Source: Paracoccaceae bacterium
GTDB lineage: Bacteria > Pseudomonadota > Alphaproteobacteria > Rhodobacterales > Rhodobacteraceae
Assembly: GCA_012036325.1 (NCBI GenBank)
Contig: JAAUPC010000116.1
Coordinates: forward strand, 1-9,557
DNA: 9,557 nt
Direction of reading: 5' to 3'
Shown: piece by piece, positions 1-5,893 of the stretch
Layout: the number at the start of each line of letters is the position of its first letter
Numbering within the stretch: position 1 is the stretch's first letter
Position numbers and translations under genes: made by a program
Notes under the pieces: generated by a model
Told to the model about the DNA's origin: nothing
Database searches by the model: none
What the model saw: the letters and a program-made list of their open reading frames with translations, nothing else

Positions 1-2
1 GT

Positions 3-287
3 TCGAAGGAGATCCAGGCTGGACGCGCGCTCGATGATCTGGAACCGGCGCCTGGCCGGGCATTCGCGCCACGTGGAACGGCCGTGTCATACGCAATGCC
101 TGGCACACCAACGTGTGGTCGGGCGGTTCCTACGTCTACTACCCGCCCGGCTACATGACGACACTGCTCGGCATCGAGGCCGAACGCGAAGGCAACTACT
201 TCTTCGCCGGCGAGCACACCAGCCACAAGTGGCAGGGGTACATGAATGGCGCCATCGAAAGCGGACGCCGCGCCGCCGCCGGTCCCT
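3..287 (+). pseudogene. C-terminal fragment of a flavin-containing amine oxidase (frameshifted, probably foreign to the contig)
   Basis: The fragment reads in frame 3 as a helix containing RALDDLEPA. It then shifts near position 50 into frame 2 as WPGIRATWNGRV, and continues through SYVYYPPGYMTTLLG to FFAGEHTS and GYMNGAIESGRRAA. The GEHTS and GA-ESGRRAA motifs are the FAD-contacting C-terminal signature of the monoamine oxidase family, which oxidises amines with release of hydrogen peroxide. Only about the last 95 residues are present, without the N-terminal Rossmann domain. One base appears to be missing near position 50, and no stop follows GRRAAA before unrelated sequence begins. I infer a read or contig chimera. 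The family call is firm; the substrate cannot be told. Confidence 0.7.
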
Positions 288-483
288 CGGAGCTGTTCGT
301 GATTGGCGTTGGCGCATGCACCGCCGCCGATGTGATTTTCGCGCCGACAGTCGGAACGACGTACTTTGTTCAGGTCGGCAGCAACAACACCACCGCGTCG
401 GCACTGGCACGATCGTCGTGACCTGCATCTCCCCTCCGGCGAATGACAATTGTGCAACGGCGATCCCGCTCGTCGTGGGCGGC
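288..483 (+). pseudogene. Fragment of a large secreted repeat protein of planctomycete-like type (frameshifted)
   Basis: Frame 2 reads as a beta-sandwich-like segment with a TTYFVQVGSNNTTAS motif. At about 398-400 the frame changes, and frame 1 continues GTGTIVVTC and then PPANDNCATAIPLVVGG. The rhythm of 'GTTYxVQVG', a glycine/threonine turn, 'VTC' and 'PPANDNCxxAIPL' is typical of tandem domains in very large surface or secreted proteins of Planctomycetes and some other environmental phyla. I know of no such protein in Rhodobacteraceae. It is joined directly to the amine oxidase end on its left and to an opposite-strand fragment on its right, so it looks like a misjoined piece. Family assignment is by motif memory only. 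Both borders are approximate. Confidence 0.5.
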
Positions 484-630
484 GTCGAGGATGGGCGGGT
501 CCTCCCAGCGGGTCGCCATGAACCCGTAGTACTCGCCCAGCGCCGGCCGCGAGAAGACCCACTTGTAGGCGGCGCGCTCGCCGTTCGGCGGGCTGCCGTC
601 GCCCGTGCCGTTGATCTTGTAGACGCGCGG
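464..630 (-). pseudogene. Fragment of a LytR-CpsA-Psr (LCP) family protein C-terminal region
   Basis: On the minus strand the frame reads NGTGDGSPPNGERAAYKW, VFSRPALGEYYGFMATRWEDPPIL and then HDERD. This matches the segment of actinobacterial LCP cell-wall ligases that lies before their C-terminal helix, where EYYG, T-W-DPPIL and the GDGSPP...ERAAYKW stretch are recurrent. LCP proteins attach glycopolymers to peptidoglycan. The piece is in frame with the lipoprotein start on its right, which makes the fusion look like one gene, but the two halves belong to different families. The join falls around a shared VYKI (about 613-624). On the left it runs into the secreted-protein fragment at about 464-485. 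I treat it as a chimeric insert. Confidence 0.5.
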
Positions 631-726
631 CAAGGGCCGACCGTCAGCCCCCAGCGTCGGCGTCGTCGGCGTGCAGGCCGCCAGCGCCAAAGCGGCGCCC
701 GTCAGCAGGAAAACTCGTCTCTTCAT
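613..726 (-). pseudogene. N-terminal piece of a CAP/SCP-domain lipoprotein, cut at the chimeric junction
   Basis: The ATG at 726-724 opens MKRRVFLLTGAALALAAC, a lipoprotein signal peptide with lipobox L15-A16-A17-C18. A TPTTPTLGADGRPLPRVYKI linker follows. Rhodobacteraceae CAP-domain (cysteine-rich secretory protein/SCP-like) lipoproteins carry a very similar 'C-TP...G-DG-PLP-VYRI' leader before the domain. That supports the call, but the CAP domain itself is absent because sequence of another family begins at about residue 39. A GGTGGA lies a few bases upstream as a modest ribosome binding site. The gene is divergent from the L,D-transpeptidase across a 174-base gap, so both probably drive promoters there. 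In the real genome the reading frame should continue leftwards. Confidence 0.55.
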
Positions 727-900
727 TGCGTCCACCAGGTCGTGCCGCATTTTGCGGCGGTTGGCCCTGCATAGCGAAAGCCTGCGGCAGGTTCAAACGG
801 CCTTCTCGCTCACCGGCAAAGGCTGACATCTGTTTGATTTGCCGTTATCGCGCAAAAGGACTATAGCCCGGCAAAATGTAACCGAAGCAGGAGAATACCG

Positions 901-1494
901 ATGGCACATGACCCGATCTCTCGGCGTGCTTTGCTGGGTGGTGCGGTTGGGGCTGCCGGTCTTGCGGCGCTGCCGGCCTTCGCGCTGGAAGACAGCACCG
1001 AATTCCAGGCCCCGGCCTCGGCCAGCGTGCGCAACAACATTTCCAGCTTCCGTATGCTGCAGTGGCAGGATTACTTCGACAACACCCGCAACGGGGCCAT
1101 CCTTGTCGACCTGACCTCGCGCGCATTGCACTACTGGTCGGAAGATCAGTCGATCTATCGGCTCTATCCGTCGTCGGTCCCCTTGTCGGAAGACCTGACC
1201 CGCCGTGGCCGGACCGAAGTGGTCCAGAAGGTCGTGAACCCGTCCTGGCGCCCAACCCCCGCCATGCGCATCCGAAACCCCGAATGGCCCGAAGTGGTTG
1301 AAGGCGGCGCGAAGGACAACCCGCTTGGCACCCGCGCGCTCTACCTGTCGTGGACCTACTACCGCATCCACGGCACCCACGACACCCGCAAGATCGGCCG
1401 CCGGTCGTCGAACGGCTGCGTCGGTCTGTACAACGAACACATTGAAGAGCTGTTCGACATGGCCAAAGTCGGCACGCAGGTTCTGCTGATCTGA
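901..1494 (+). CDS. L,D-transpeptidase (YkuD domain), Tat-exported
   Basis: This 197-residue periplasmic enzyme should form 3-3 peptidoglycan cross-links or attach proteins or other groups to peptidoglycan. The N-terminus carries a twin-arginine signal (S7-R8-R9, hydrophobic stretch 10-24, AFA ending at residue 28). The YkuD catalytic signature is clear: H157-G158-T159, then S169-S170-N171-G172-C173, with C173 the nucleophile. The segment NGAILVDLTSRALHYW is the usual first strand pair of the fold, and the size is normal for single-domain alphaproteobacterial members. The start is supported by AGGAG at 889-893, seven bases before ATG. A strong hairpin terminator lies 24 bases after the stop, so the gene is probably monocistronic. 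The exact reaction (LD-transpeptidase or carboxypeptidase) cannot be told from sequence. Confidence 0.93.
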   Translation: MAHDPISRRALLGGAVGAAGLAALPAFALEDSTEFQAPASASVRNNISSFRMLQWQDYFDNTRNGAILVDLTSRALHYWSEDQSIYRLYPSSVPLSEDLTRRGRTEVVQKVVNPSWRPTPAMRIRNPEWPEVVEGGAKDNPLGTRALYLSWTYYRIHGTHDTRKIGRRSSNGCVGLYNEHIEELFDMAKVGTQVLLI

Positions 1495-1518
1495 CACCTG
1501 CCCAGGGTTTATCGAAAC

Positions 1519-1551
1519 AGACCGTGACGCTTGCCCGCGTCACGGTCTTTT
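1519..1551 (+). terminator. Intrinsic terminator between convergent genes
   Basis: A 12-base-pair perfect stem (1519-1530 with 1537-1548, core GACCGTGACGC) closes a six-base loop and is followed by TTTT and a T/C-rich run. It sits 24 bases after the L,D-transpeptidase stop and seven bases beyond the 3' end of the convergent thermonuclease-like gene. On the minus strand only a short GTTTCG follows the stem, so termination should be efficient rightwards and weaker leftwards. Confidence 0.88.
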
Positions 1552-1557
1552 CTCATT

Positions 1558-2487
1558 TCAGGCCTCTGCAGCCATTGGGGCAAGCGACAGGTTCAGGTCG
1601 CGCACCGCATCCCGCACCTGGTCGCGCCAGATGAAAATCCGGTTCCATGGATCGACCCGGAAATAGTCCTGCGGGCTGAAGATTGTCGCCGTGCTCATGT
1701 CCACGCAATAGCGCGAAATCCAGCCGGTTCTGTCCGCGTTTGTTAGTGCCTGCCCTGCCTGGACCTTTTTGAACAACAGGACCAAACCCTCGATCATCCG
1801 GTATTCATAGCCAGCCAAAGCCTTCGCATCGGTCCAGACGCCACGCTTTTCGTCTATGGCCGTTCTGGCTGCTTGCTGCAAAAGCGGCAGGTCCAGTTCG
1901 CCCGGGATCGAGGGGTAAATGACAAAGCTTGCCGCCCAGCCCGCCTCGACCAGATCAAGATTGAAGGTCGCCCGCTCACGCCGCGACAGGGCAGCAAGCT
2001 CCGCTCGTTCATAACTTGGGGCGACATAGGCCAAAAGTCGCCCGTACTGGTCAAAACGCTCGTCCGCTGCGCGCAGAAACAGGGCACGTCGCCCGCCGGA
2101 TGGTTTGGCCAGTCGGCGTTTGGCAAGTTCCTTGAAACCGTCCTTTGCCCGGGCACCTTGCTCCCAATGCGCTTCGGCTGCGTCAAGACGATCAAGCTTT
2201 TCGCGCAGATAGGCTGCCAGGCCCGGTTCAACCGGCGAAGCCAGATCTTCCAACCAGTCCCGTAGCTGGGGCAAAAGCTGGATCATGTTGTCTCGTGTCA
2301 ATCCTTCAGTGGATTTGGTGACGCCTGTCTCGGGCGCGTCGATTGAAAGCATCCGGATCGACATCCGGATGCTGGGTGTATCGCCGTCCGAAATGTCGTC
2401 GGATCCGTCTGCCGTGCGCGCAAACCTCTTTTCACCAAGCGAGTCGAGGTCAATACCGGCAGGCTGCCAAAGCACTTTGAGTGTCAT
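1558..2487 (-). CDS. Thermonuclease (SNase)-fold protein with internal insert and unknown C-terminal extension
   Basis: This 309-residue protein has no signal peptide. It shows the staphylococcal nuclease landmarks in order: D34-G35-D36-T37 (calcium aspartates), R45, D50 and E53 in RMLSIDAPET, R150 in YGRLLAYV, N176-L-x-LVEAGWA, and GVW ending the domain at 218. All three catalytic positions (R45, E53, R150) are kept, so phosphodiesterase activity on DNA or RNA is plausible. Between E53 and R150 there are 97 residues where staphylococcal nuclease has 44. The extra part is helical and charged. Residues 219-309 form an extension I do not recognise, with VDPWNRIFIW near its end. A line counted in this gene is 55 percent GC against 72 percent for a line in yjbH, and the gene stands alone, both hinting at transfer. 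AAGGG lies shortly before the ATG. It could instead be a non-nucleolytic SNase-like protein. Confidence 0.75.
   Translation of the reverse strand: MTLKVLWQPAGIDLDSLGEKRFARTADGSDDISDGDTPSIRMSIRMLSIDAPETGVTKSTEGLTRDNMIQLLPQLRDWLEDLASPVEPGLAAYLREKLDRLDAAEAHWEQGARAKDGFKELAKRRLAKPSGGRRALFLRAADERFDQYGRLLAYVAPSYERAELAALSRRERATFNLDLVEAGWAASFVIYPSIPGELDLPLLQQAARTAIDEKRGVWTDAKALAGYEYRMIEGLVLLFKKVQAGQALTNADRTGWISRYCVDMSTATIFSPQDYFRVDPWNRIFIWRDQVRDAVRDLNLSLAPMAAEA
2348..2373. repeat. 11-base inverted repeat from a 12-base tandem duplication in the SNase-like gene
   Basis: The arms 2348-2358 and 2363-2373 are perfectly complementary around CGAC. The coding strand reads as two near-identical 12-base units, AGCATCCGGATG and TCGATCCGGATG, encoding SIRM twice. 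The unit ATCCGGAT is itself palindromic, which creates the inverted repeat. The second copy carries the predicted catalytic arginine R45. Confidence 0.8.
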
Positions 2488-2863
2488 CAGAAATCACCCT
2501 TTCCAAACAGAGGTTTGTAACGAAGACTGCAAGAGCGACCGCGTTGAAAGACGCATCGCCGAAGGCAAAGCTGAAATGGTATGGGTCGGGGGCGTGTAGG
2601 AAAAGAATGCCTGAATCTTTTCACATCACAAGTCTTTTTGCCGGTCTGAAAACTGGAAAAGTCGCGCCACCCGCGCCCTGAACCGTTGGCCGCAAAGGTT
2701 GCAGATACTCGCCTTGCAGAAGAGAGCGACAGGCGCTCTTGCTCCCGCAGGCCGGACCTGTCAAAGGGCCTCCGGTGACCCGCAAAGTATTAAGACCACC
2801 CTAACGGAAATGATTAAGTCATTGAAAATATAAGGTACTTACGTTTTGTCCACCGTGGACAGA
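2488..2863. other. 376-base intergenic region, AT-richer, with small palindromes and no convincing gene
   Basis: This gap lies between the start of the SNase-like gene and the end of hemH. Short open frames exist but none has a ribosome binding site or recognisable protein. It must hold the SNase-like gene promoter, reading leftwards, although I could not pick confident -35/-10 boxes. Near that start is CAAAC-AGAG-GTTTG (2504-2517). Further right are AGAGCG-ACAGG-CGCTCT (2723-2739), AATGA-TTAAG-TCATT (2809-2823) inside an AT-rich stretch (about 2785-2847), and a palindrome just past hemH. None has a U-tract that would make it a clear terminator. Confidence 0.6.
2847..2861. repeat. Near-perfect palindrome TGTCCACCGTGGACA immediately after hemH
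   Basis: Seven-base arms TGTCCAC and GTGGACA flank a single base, ending two bases beyond the hemH stop codon. As RNA it could fold as a five- or six-pair stem with a small loop, but the minus strand then reads AAAACG with no U-run, so it is not a classical terminator. It could mark the hemH mRNA 3' end or be a protein-binding site. Confidence 0.5.
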
Positions 2864-3964
2864 TCACTCCAGCCGCGGCAGCCAGCCGGTCAGGTTTTCC
2901 TCGATCACGGCGACCAAGGCTTCGATATGGGCGGCGTCGTCGTTCAGGCAGGGGATATAGGTGAAGGTCTCGCCCCCGGCATGTTCAAAAGCCTCCCGGA
3001 TCTCGCCGTTGATCTCTTCCAGCGTCTCGATGCAGTCGGCACTGAAAGCCGGCGCCATCACCGCGATGTGCTTTTTCCCGGCCTTCGCCAGTTCCGTGAC
3101 ATGTTCCACCGTGTAGGGTTTCAGCCATTCCTCCGGCCCGAAGACCGACTGGAAGGTCGTGTCGATCGACCCCTTCTGCCAGCCCAGCCTCTCGCGCAAG
3201 AGGCGTGAGGTTTTCTGGCACTGGCAATGATAGGGGTCGCCTTCCATCAAATAGCGCTGCGGCATGCCGTGGTAGCTGGCGACCAGAACGTCCGGCGTGT
3301 GGTCCAGCTTGGCATAGGCGGCTGTCACCGACTGGGCCAGGGCGTCGATATAGGCGGGATGCTCGAAATACTCGGGCACCGTCCGGACCGAAGGCTGGCG
3401 CTTTTCCTTCATCAGGGCGCGGAAGAACTGGTCATTCGCGGTGGCCGAGGTGGCCCCGGCATAGTGCGGGTAAAGGGGGAAGAACAGGATCTTCTCACAC
3501 CCAGCCTCAACCATGGCGCGCACCTTCGATTCGGTCGACGGGTTGCCGTAGCGCATGCAGAAATCGACCATGACCTCGGCCCCATGCCGTGCAGCGATGG
3601 TTTCGGCGATGGCGGCGGTCTGGGCCTTGGTGATCGTCAGCAGCGGGCTTTCGTTCTTGTCGTGGTTCCAGATCAGCTTGTAATTCGCCCCGGAGGAAAA
3701 CGGTCGCTTGGTCAGGATCACCAGCTGGAGAAGTGGCTGCCACAGCCAGCTGGAGTAATCGACGACGCGCTTGTCCGACAGAAACTCGTTCAGATACCTC
3801 CGCATCGACCAGTAGTCATAGCTGTCCGGCGTCCCAAGGTTGGCCAGCAACACCCCGACTTTCGCCATACGGACCGGTGGGTGCGTGGCAGGCGCGTGGG
3901 CCAGACGCCCCTGACCGGGGTTTAGCTGCCCTTCGACCGATGGCATGGGTTTTGCGTCCAACAT
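2864..3964 (-). CDS. hemH: Ferrochelatase
   Basis: This enzyme inserts ferrous iron into protoporphyrin IX, the last step of protoheme synthesis. The 366-residue protein opens with a proline-rich, poorly structured leader of about 33 residues seen in other Rhodobacteraceae copies. The fold starts at KVGVLLANLGTPD (residues 35-47). Family landmarks follow in order: MRRYLNEFLSD, FCMRYGNPST, FPLYPHYAGATSAT, the catalytic-histidine motif ASYHG (H232), DPYHCQCQKTS, FQSVFGPEEWL, APAFSADCIETLEEI (E313) and TYIPCLND. Length and motifs are complete, so it should be active. The chosen ATG has GGAAAG upstream; M33 is an alternative start but would remove only the leader. It follows the methyltransferase-fold gene by 54 bases on the same strand and probably has its own promoter as well. 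Confidence 0.97.
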   Translation of the reverse strand: MLDAKPMPSVEGQLNPGQGRLAHAPATHPPVRMAKVGVLLANLGTPDSYDYWSMRRYLNEFLSDKRVVDYSSWLWQPLLQLVILTKRPFSSGANYKLIWNHDKNESPLLTITKAQTAAIAETIAARHGAEVMVDFCMRYGNPSTESKVRAMVEAGCEKILFFPLYPHYAGATSATANDQFFRALMKEKRQPSVRTVPEYFEHPAYIDALAQSVTAAYAKLDHTPDVLVASYHGMPQRYLMEGDPYHCQCQKTSRLLRERLGWQKGSIDTTFQSVFGPEEWLKPYTVEHVTELAKAGKKHIAVMAPAFSADCIETLEEINGEIREAFEHAGGETFTYIPCLNDDAAHIEALVAVIEENLTGWLPRLE

Positions 3965-3996
3965 TGTAGGTCTTTCCGTAGTGGTCCTGCCGGGGA

Positions 3997-4022
3997 CATA
4001 TAGGCTATGGCGGTCGGGTCAA
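3997..4022 (-). promoter_or_regulatory. Possible hemH promoter overlapping the 3' end of the upstream gene
   Basis: On the minus strand TTGACC (4022-4017) is followed by TATATG (4002-3997, spacing 14) or the shifted TATGTC (4000-3995, spacing 16). The element lies 33 bases before the hemH ATG. The -35 matches five of six consensus bases; the spacing of the best -10 is short, so support is moderate. TTGACC includes the TGA stop codon of the upstream gene. Confidence 0.35.
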
Positions 4023-4857
4023 CCGCCCTTGGGCAAGGGTTTTTCTGGAACACCCAGCGCATCGGCCAGCCGGGCCTTGGCCGAACCGGGGCGCAAAGGC
4101 TGTTGCTGGCTGTCGTGCGGGGCCCAGCCGGTCAGGAACACAAGGTCAAATGTTGCCTGCAAGCGGCCTTCGGGTGTGGCGAAGTTGGCAGCATAGACCG
4201 CCTCGGCCGCCGCCATCACTGCTTGGCTGGTGAACCGGCGCAGGCGGGCGGCAAGGGCGTTGGTTTCCCCCATCGCCCGCAGATCGGCGCAGAGGCTGGC
4301 GGAAGCTGGAATAATGGCACGGTCTGGGTAAAGCTGTCAGCCACAGGCAGCGCAAAGCCTGCCCGCTGCATCAACCCGCCCAGATCGCGAATCTCTGCCA
4401 TGGGCAGGACGCGGGGGGAGAGGCCACTGTTCACCAGAGCCTCAGCCTCTGCCAAGCTGGAGCGCAATTCGTTCAACGTCCGCCCCCCCGGTAGGATCGC
4501 GATGAACAGGCCATCGGGCGTCAGGGCATGGCGGCATTGCACCAACTGGCCCAGGGGGTCATCCGCCCAGTGCAGCGCCATCGCATGGATCACCAGATCA
4601 TGCGCGCCGGGTGCCAAGGTCAGCACCTCATCATCGCCCACCACCCGCGCACCCGGGATTTCTGACCAGATTTCCGGGAATCCTGTCACCACGGCGGGGG
4701 TTGTAAAGGTTCTATTAACCTCAATCAGTCTTTCCTGAAGATCGGCAAGGGCGGCGCGATGCAGGAAAAGCGCGCTGTCATGACCGGGCAGGCCACGGGC
4801 GCGGGTGCGCTGGCGCAGCAGAGCTGGCCGGTCGGTCAAAGGGGGCGGTGCGGTCAT
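4019..4857 (-). pseudogene. NDUFAF5-like SAM-dependent methyltransferase-fold protein, two frameshifts
   Basis: The frame from ATG 4857 gives RTFTTPAVVTGFPEIW, HDLVIHAMALHWADDP, ALTPDGLFIAILPGG, ELRSSLAEAE, SPRVLP and DLGGLMQRAGF, then loses homology after SFTQTV. The family continues in the next frame as HYSSFRQPL and then in the third as ADLRAMGETN, VYAANF and LTGWAPHDSQQQPLRPGSA, ending at 4019. One extra base near 4316-4317 and one at about 4289 explain both changes. These landmarks match mitochondrial NDUFAF5, which hydroxylates an arginine of complex I subunit NDUFS7, and alphaproteobacterial relatives often labelled BioC-like. No canonical GxGxG SAM motif is visible where expected. Without correction the product would be 213 residues with a nonsense tail. 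The frameshifts could be sequencing errors or real decay. Confidence 0.8.
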
Positions 4858-4880
4858 CGCCGGGACATTAGGGGGCGAAG

Positions 4881-5603
4881 ATGGGAATGCAAGCCGCGCT
4901 GCATGTGCTTTATCCGCCGCAATGCATCAGCTGCGCGGCCCCGGTGACCAGTGACTTTGGCCTGTGCAGCGATTGCTGGCGTGAGACGCCTTTCATCGGA
5001 GGGCTGGTCTGTGACCAATGCGGTGTGCTGCTGCCGGGGTCCGATACGGGAGAGCGGGTGATCTGCGACGACTGCATGACCATCGCGCGGCCCTGGGGGC
5101 AGGGGCGGTCGGCGCTGATGTATCGCGACAACGGGCGCAGCCTGGTGCTGGCGCTTAAACATGGTGACCGGATGGACCTGGCCCGTCCCGCTGGCGGCTG
5201 GATGCTGAAGGCAGCGCGTCCGATCCTGCAACCGGGAATGCTGGTGGTGCCGGTGCCGCTGCACTGGTTCCGGCTGATCCGGCGCAAGTACAATCAGGCG
5301 GCGCTTTTGTCGAAGGGGGTGGCCAAGGCGGCGGGGCTGGACCATTGCCCCGATGCGCTGATCCGCCACAGACCCACCGGCACGCAAGAAGGCCGCACGC
5401 GGGACGGCCGCTTTGCCAATCTGGTCGGCGCATTTTCGGTGCCGCCGCGCCGGGCCGCGCTGATCGAAGACCGCGATATCCTGGTTGTCGATGATGTCAT
5501 GACCTCAGGCGCGACGTTCGCAGCGGCAACCGAGGCGCTTTTTGCGGCAAAGGCCCGATCCGTATCGGTGCTGTCGCTGGCGCGCGTTGCGAAAGACGCG
5601 TGA
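4881..5603 (+). CDS. comF: ComF family phosphoribosyltransferase-like protein
   Basis: This cytoplasmic protein of 240 residues is linked to DNA uptake; in Rhodobacter capsulatus comF is needed by cells receiving DNA from gene transfer agents. The N-terminal half has four CxxC pairs (C15/C18, C29/C32, C44/C47, C62/C65), a double zinc-ribbon arrangement. The C-terminal half has YNQAALLSKGVAKAAG and the PRPP-binding loop VVDDVMTSGAT (202-212, D204-D205), so the type I phosphoribosyltransferase core looks intact. The start is uncertain: ATG 4881 and ATG 4887 are both possible, and family proteins usually begin MQ-AL, favouring 4887. Neither has a good ribosome binding site. Its start lies 23 bases from the start of the divergent methyltransferase-fold gene. 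The frame ends GCGTGA 32 bases before glutaredoxin. Confidence 0.93.
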   Translation: MGMQAALHVLYPPQCISCAAPVTSDFGLCSDCWRETPFIGGLVCDQCGVLLPGSDTGERVICDDCMTIARPWGQGRSALMYRDNGRSLVLALKHGDRMDLARPAGGWMLKAARPILQPGMLVVPVPLHWFRLIRRKYNQAALLSKGVAKAAGLDHCPDALIRHRPTGTQEGRTRDGRFANLVGAFSVPPRRAALIEDRDILVVDDVMTSGATFAAATEALFAAKARSVSVLSLARVAKDA

Positions 5604-5624
5604 ACCCCTATAGTCACGGCGCAA

Positions 5625-5629
5625 AGAGG
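5625..5629 (+). promoter_or_regulatory. Ribosome binding site deciding the glutaredoxin start
   Basis: AGAGG lies six bases before ATG 5636. A longer in-frame GTG start at 5600 overlaps the comF stop but would add 12 residues not usual for the family, so the ATG is preferred. Confidence 0.6.
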
Positions 5630-5635
5630 TTCCCC

Positions 5636-5893
5636 ATGCGCCCCGTCGAGATTTACACCACCCCGATCTGCCCCTATTGCCACGCCGCCAAGCGGCTTCT
5701 GGACCGCAAGGGCGTGACATACACCGAAATTGACGTCAGCCGTGACCCATCCTTGCGCGCGGCAATGACCCAACGCGCAGCCGGTCGCCGTACCGTGCCG
5801 CAGATCTTCATCGGCAGCACCCATGTCGGCGGGTCGGACGATCTGCACGCGCTGGACCATGCGGGCAAGCTTGACCCGCTTCTGGCCGGCTGA
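5636..5893 (+). CDS. grxC: Glutaredoxin 3 (dithiol, CPYC)
   Basis: This is a small cytoplasmic thiol-disulfide oxidoreductase that uses glutathione to reduce protein disulfides and glutathione mixed disulfides. The 85-residue protein is typical in length for bacterial GrxC. The active site is C12-P13-Y14-C15 in the first beta-alpha unit (VEIYTTPICPYCHAAK). The cis-proline motif TVPQIFIG and the GGSDDL glutathione-binding loop are both present, so all functional landmarks are intact. It lies 32 bases after comF, and its TGA overlaps the ATG of the Nit1-type amidase by one base (TGATG at 5891-5895), implying translational coupling. Dithiol CPYC sites mark redox enzymes, whereas CGFS monothiol types handle iron-sulfur clusters. 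Confidence 0.96.
   Translation: MRPVEIYTTPICPYCHAAKRLLDRKGVTYTEIDVSRDPSLRAAMTQRAAGRRTVPQIFIGSTHVGGSDDLHALDHAGKLDPLLAG

Noticed and set aside
370..750. A single minus-strand gene of 126 residues spanning lipoprotein leader and LCP-like segment
   Set aside because: The frame is continuous, but the two halves belong to different families and the LCP-like part lacks its own N-terminal catalytic domain, so it is a junction product.
834..866. TTGATT and CTATAG as a promoter for the L,D-transpeptidase
   Set aside because: The spacing between the boxes is 21 bases, too long for a standard promoter.
793..1497. Minus-strand open frames opposite the L,D-transpeptidase
   Set aside because: They lack family motifs and a ribosome binding site, while the plus strand has a Tat signal and an intact YkuD catalytic site.
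2491..2681. Small plus-strand frames in the gap upstream of the SNase-like gene
   Set aside because: They partly overlap the start of that gene, have no recognisable motif and no convincing ribosome binding site.
4707..4721. AGGTT-CTATT-AACCT as a CtrA-type site controlling comF
   Set aside because: It lies in conserved coding sequence (LIEVNRTF) about 160 bases from comF and lacks the second correctly spaced TTAA half-site.
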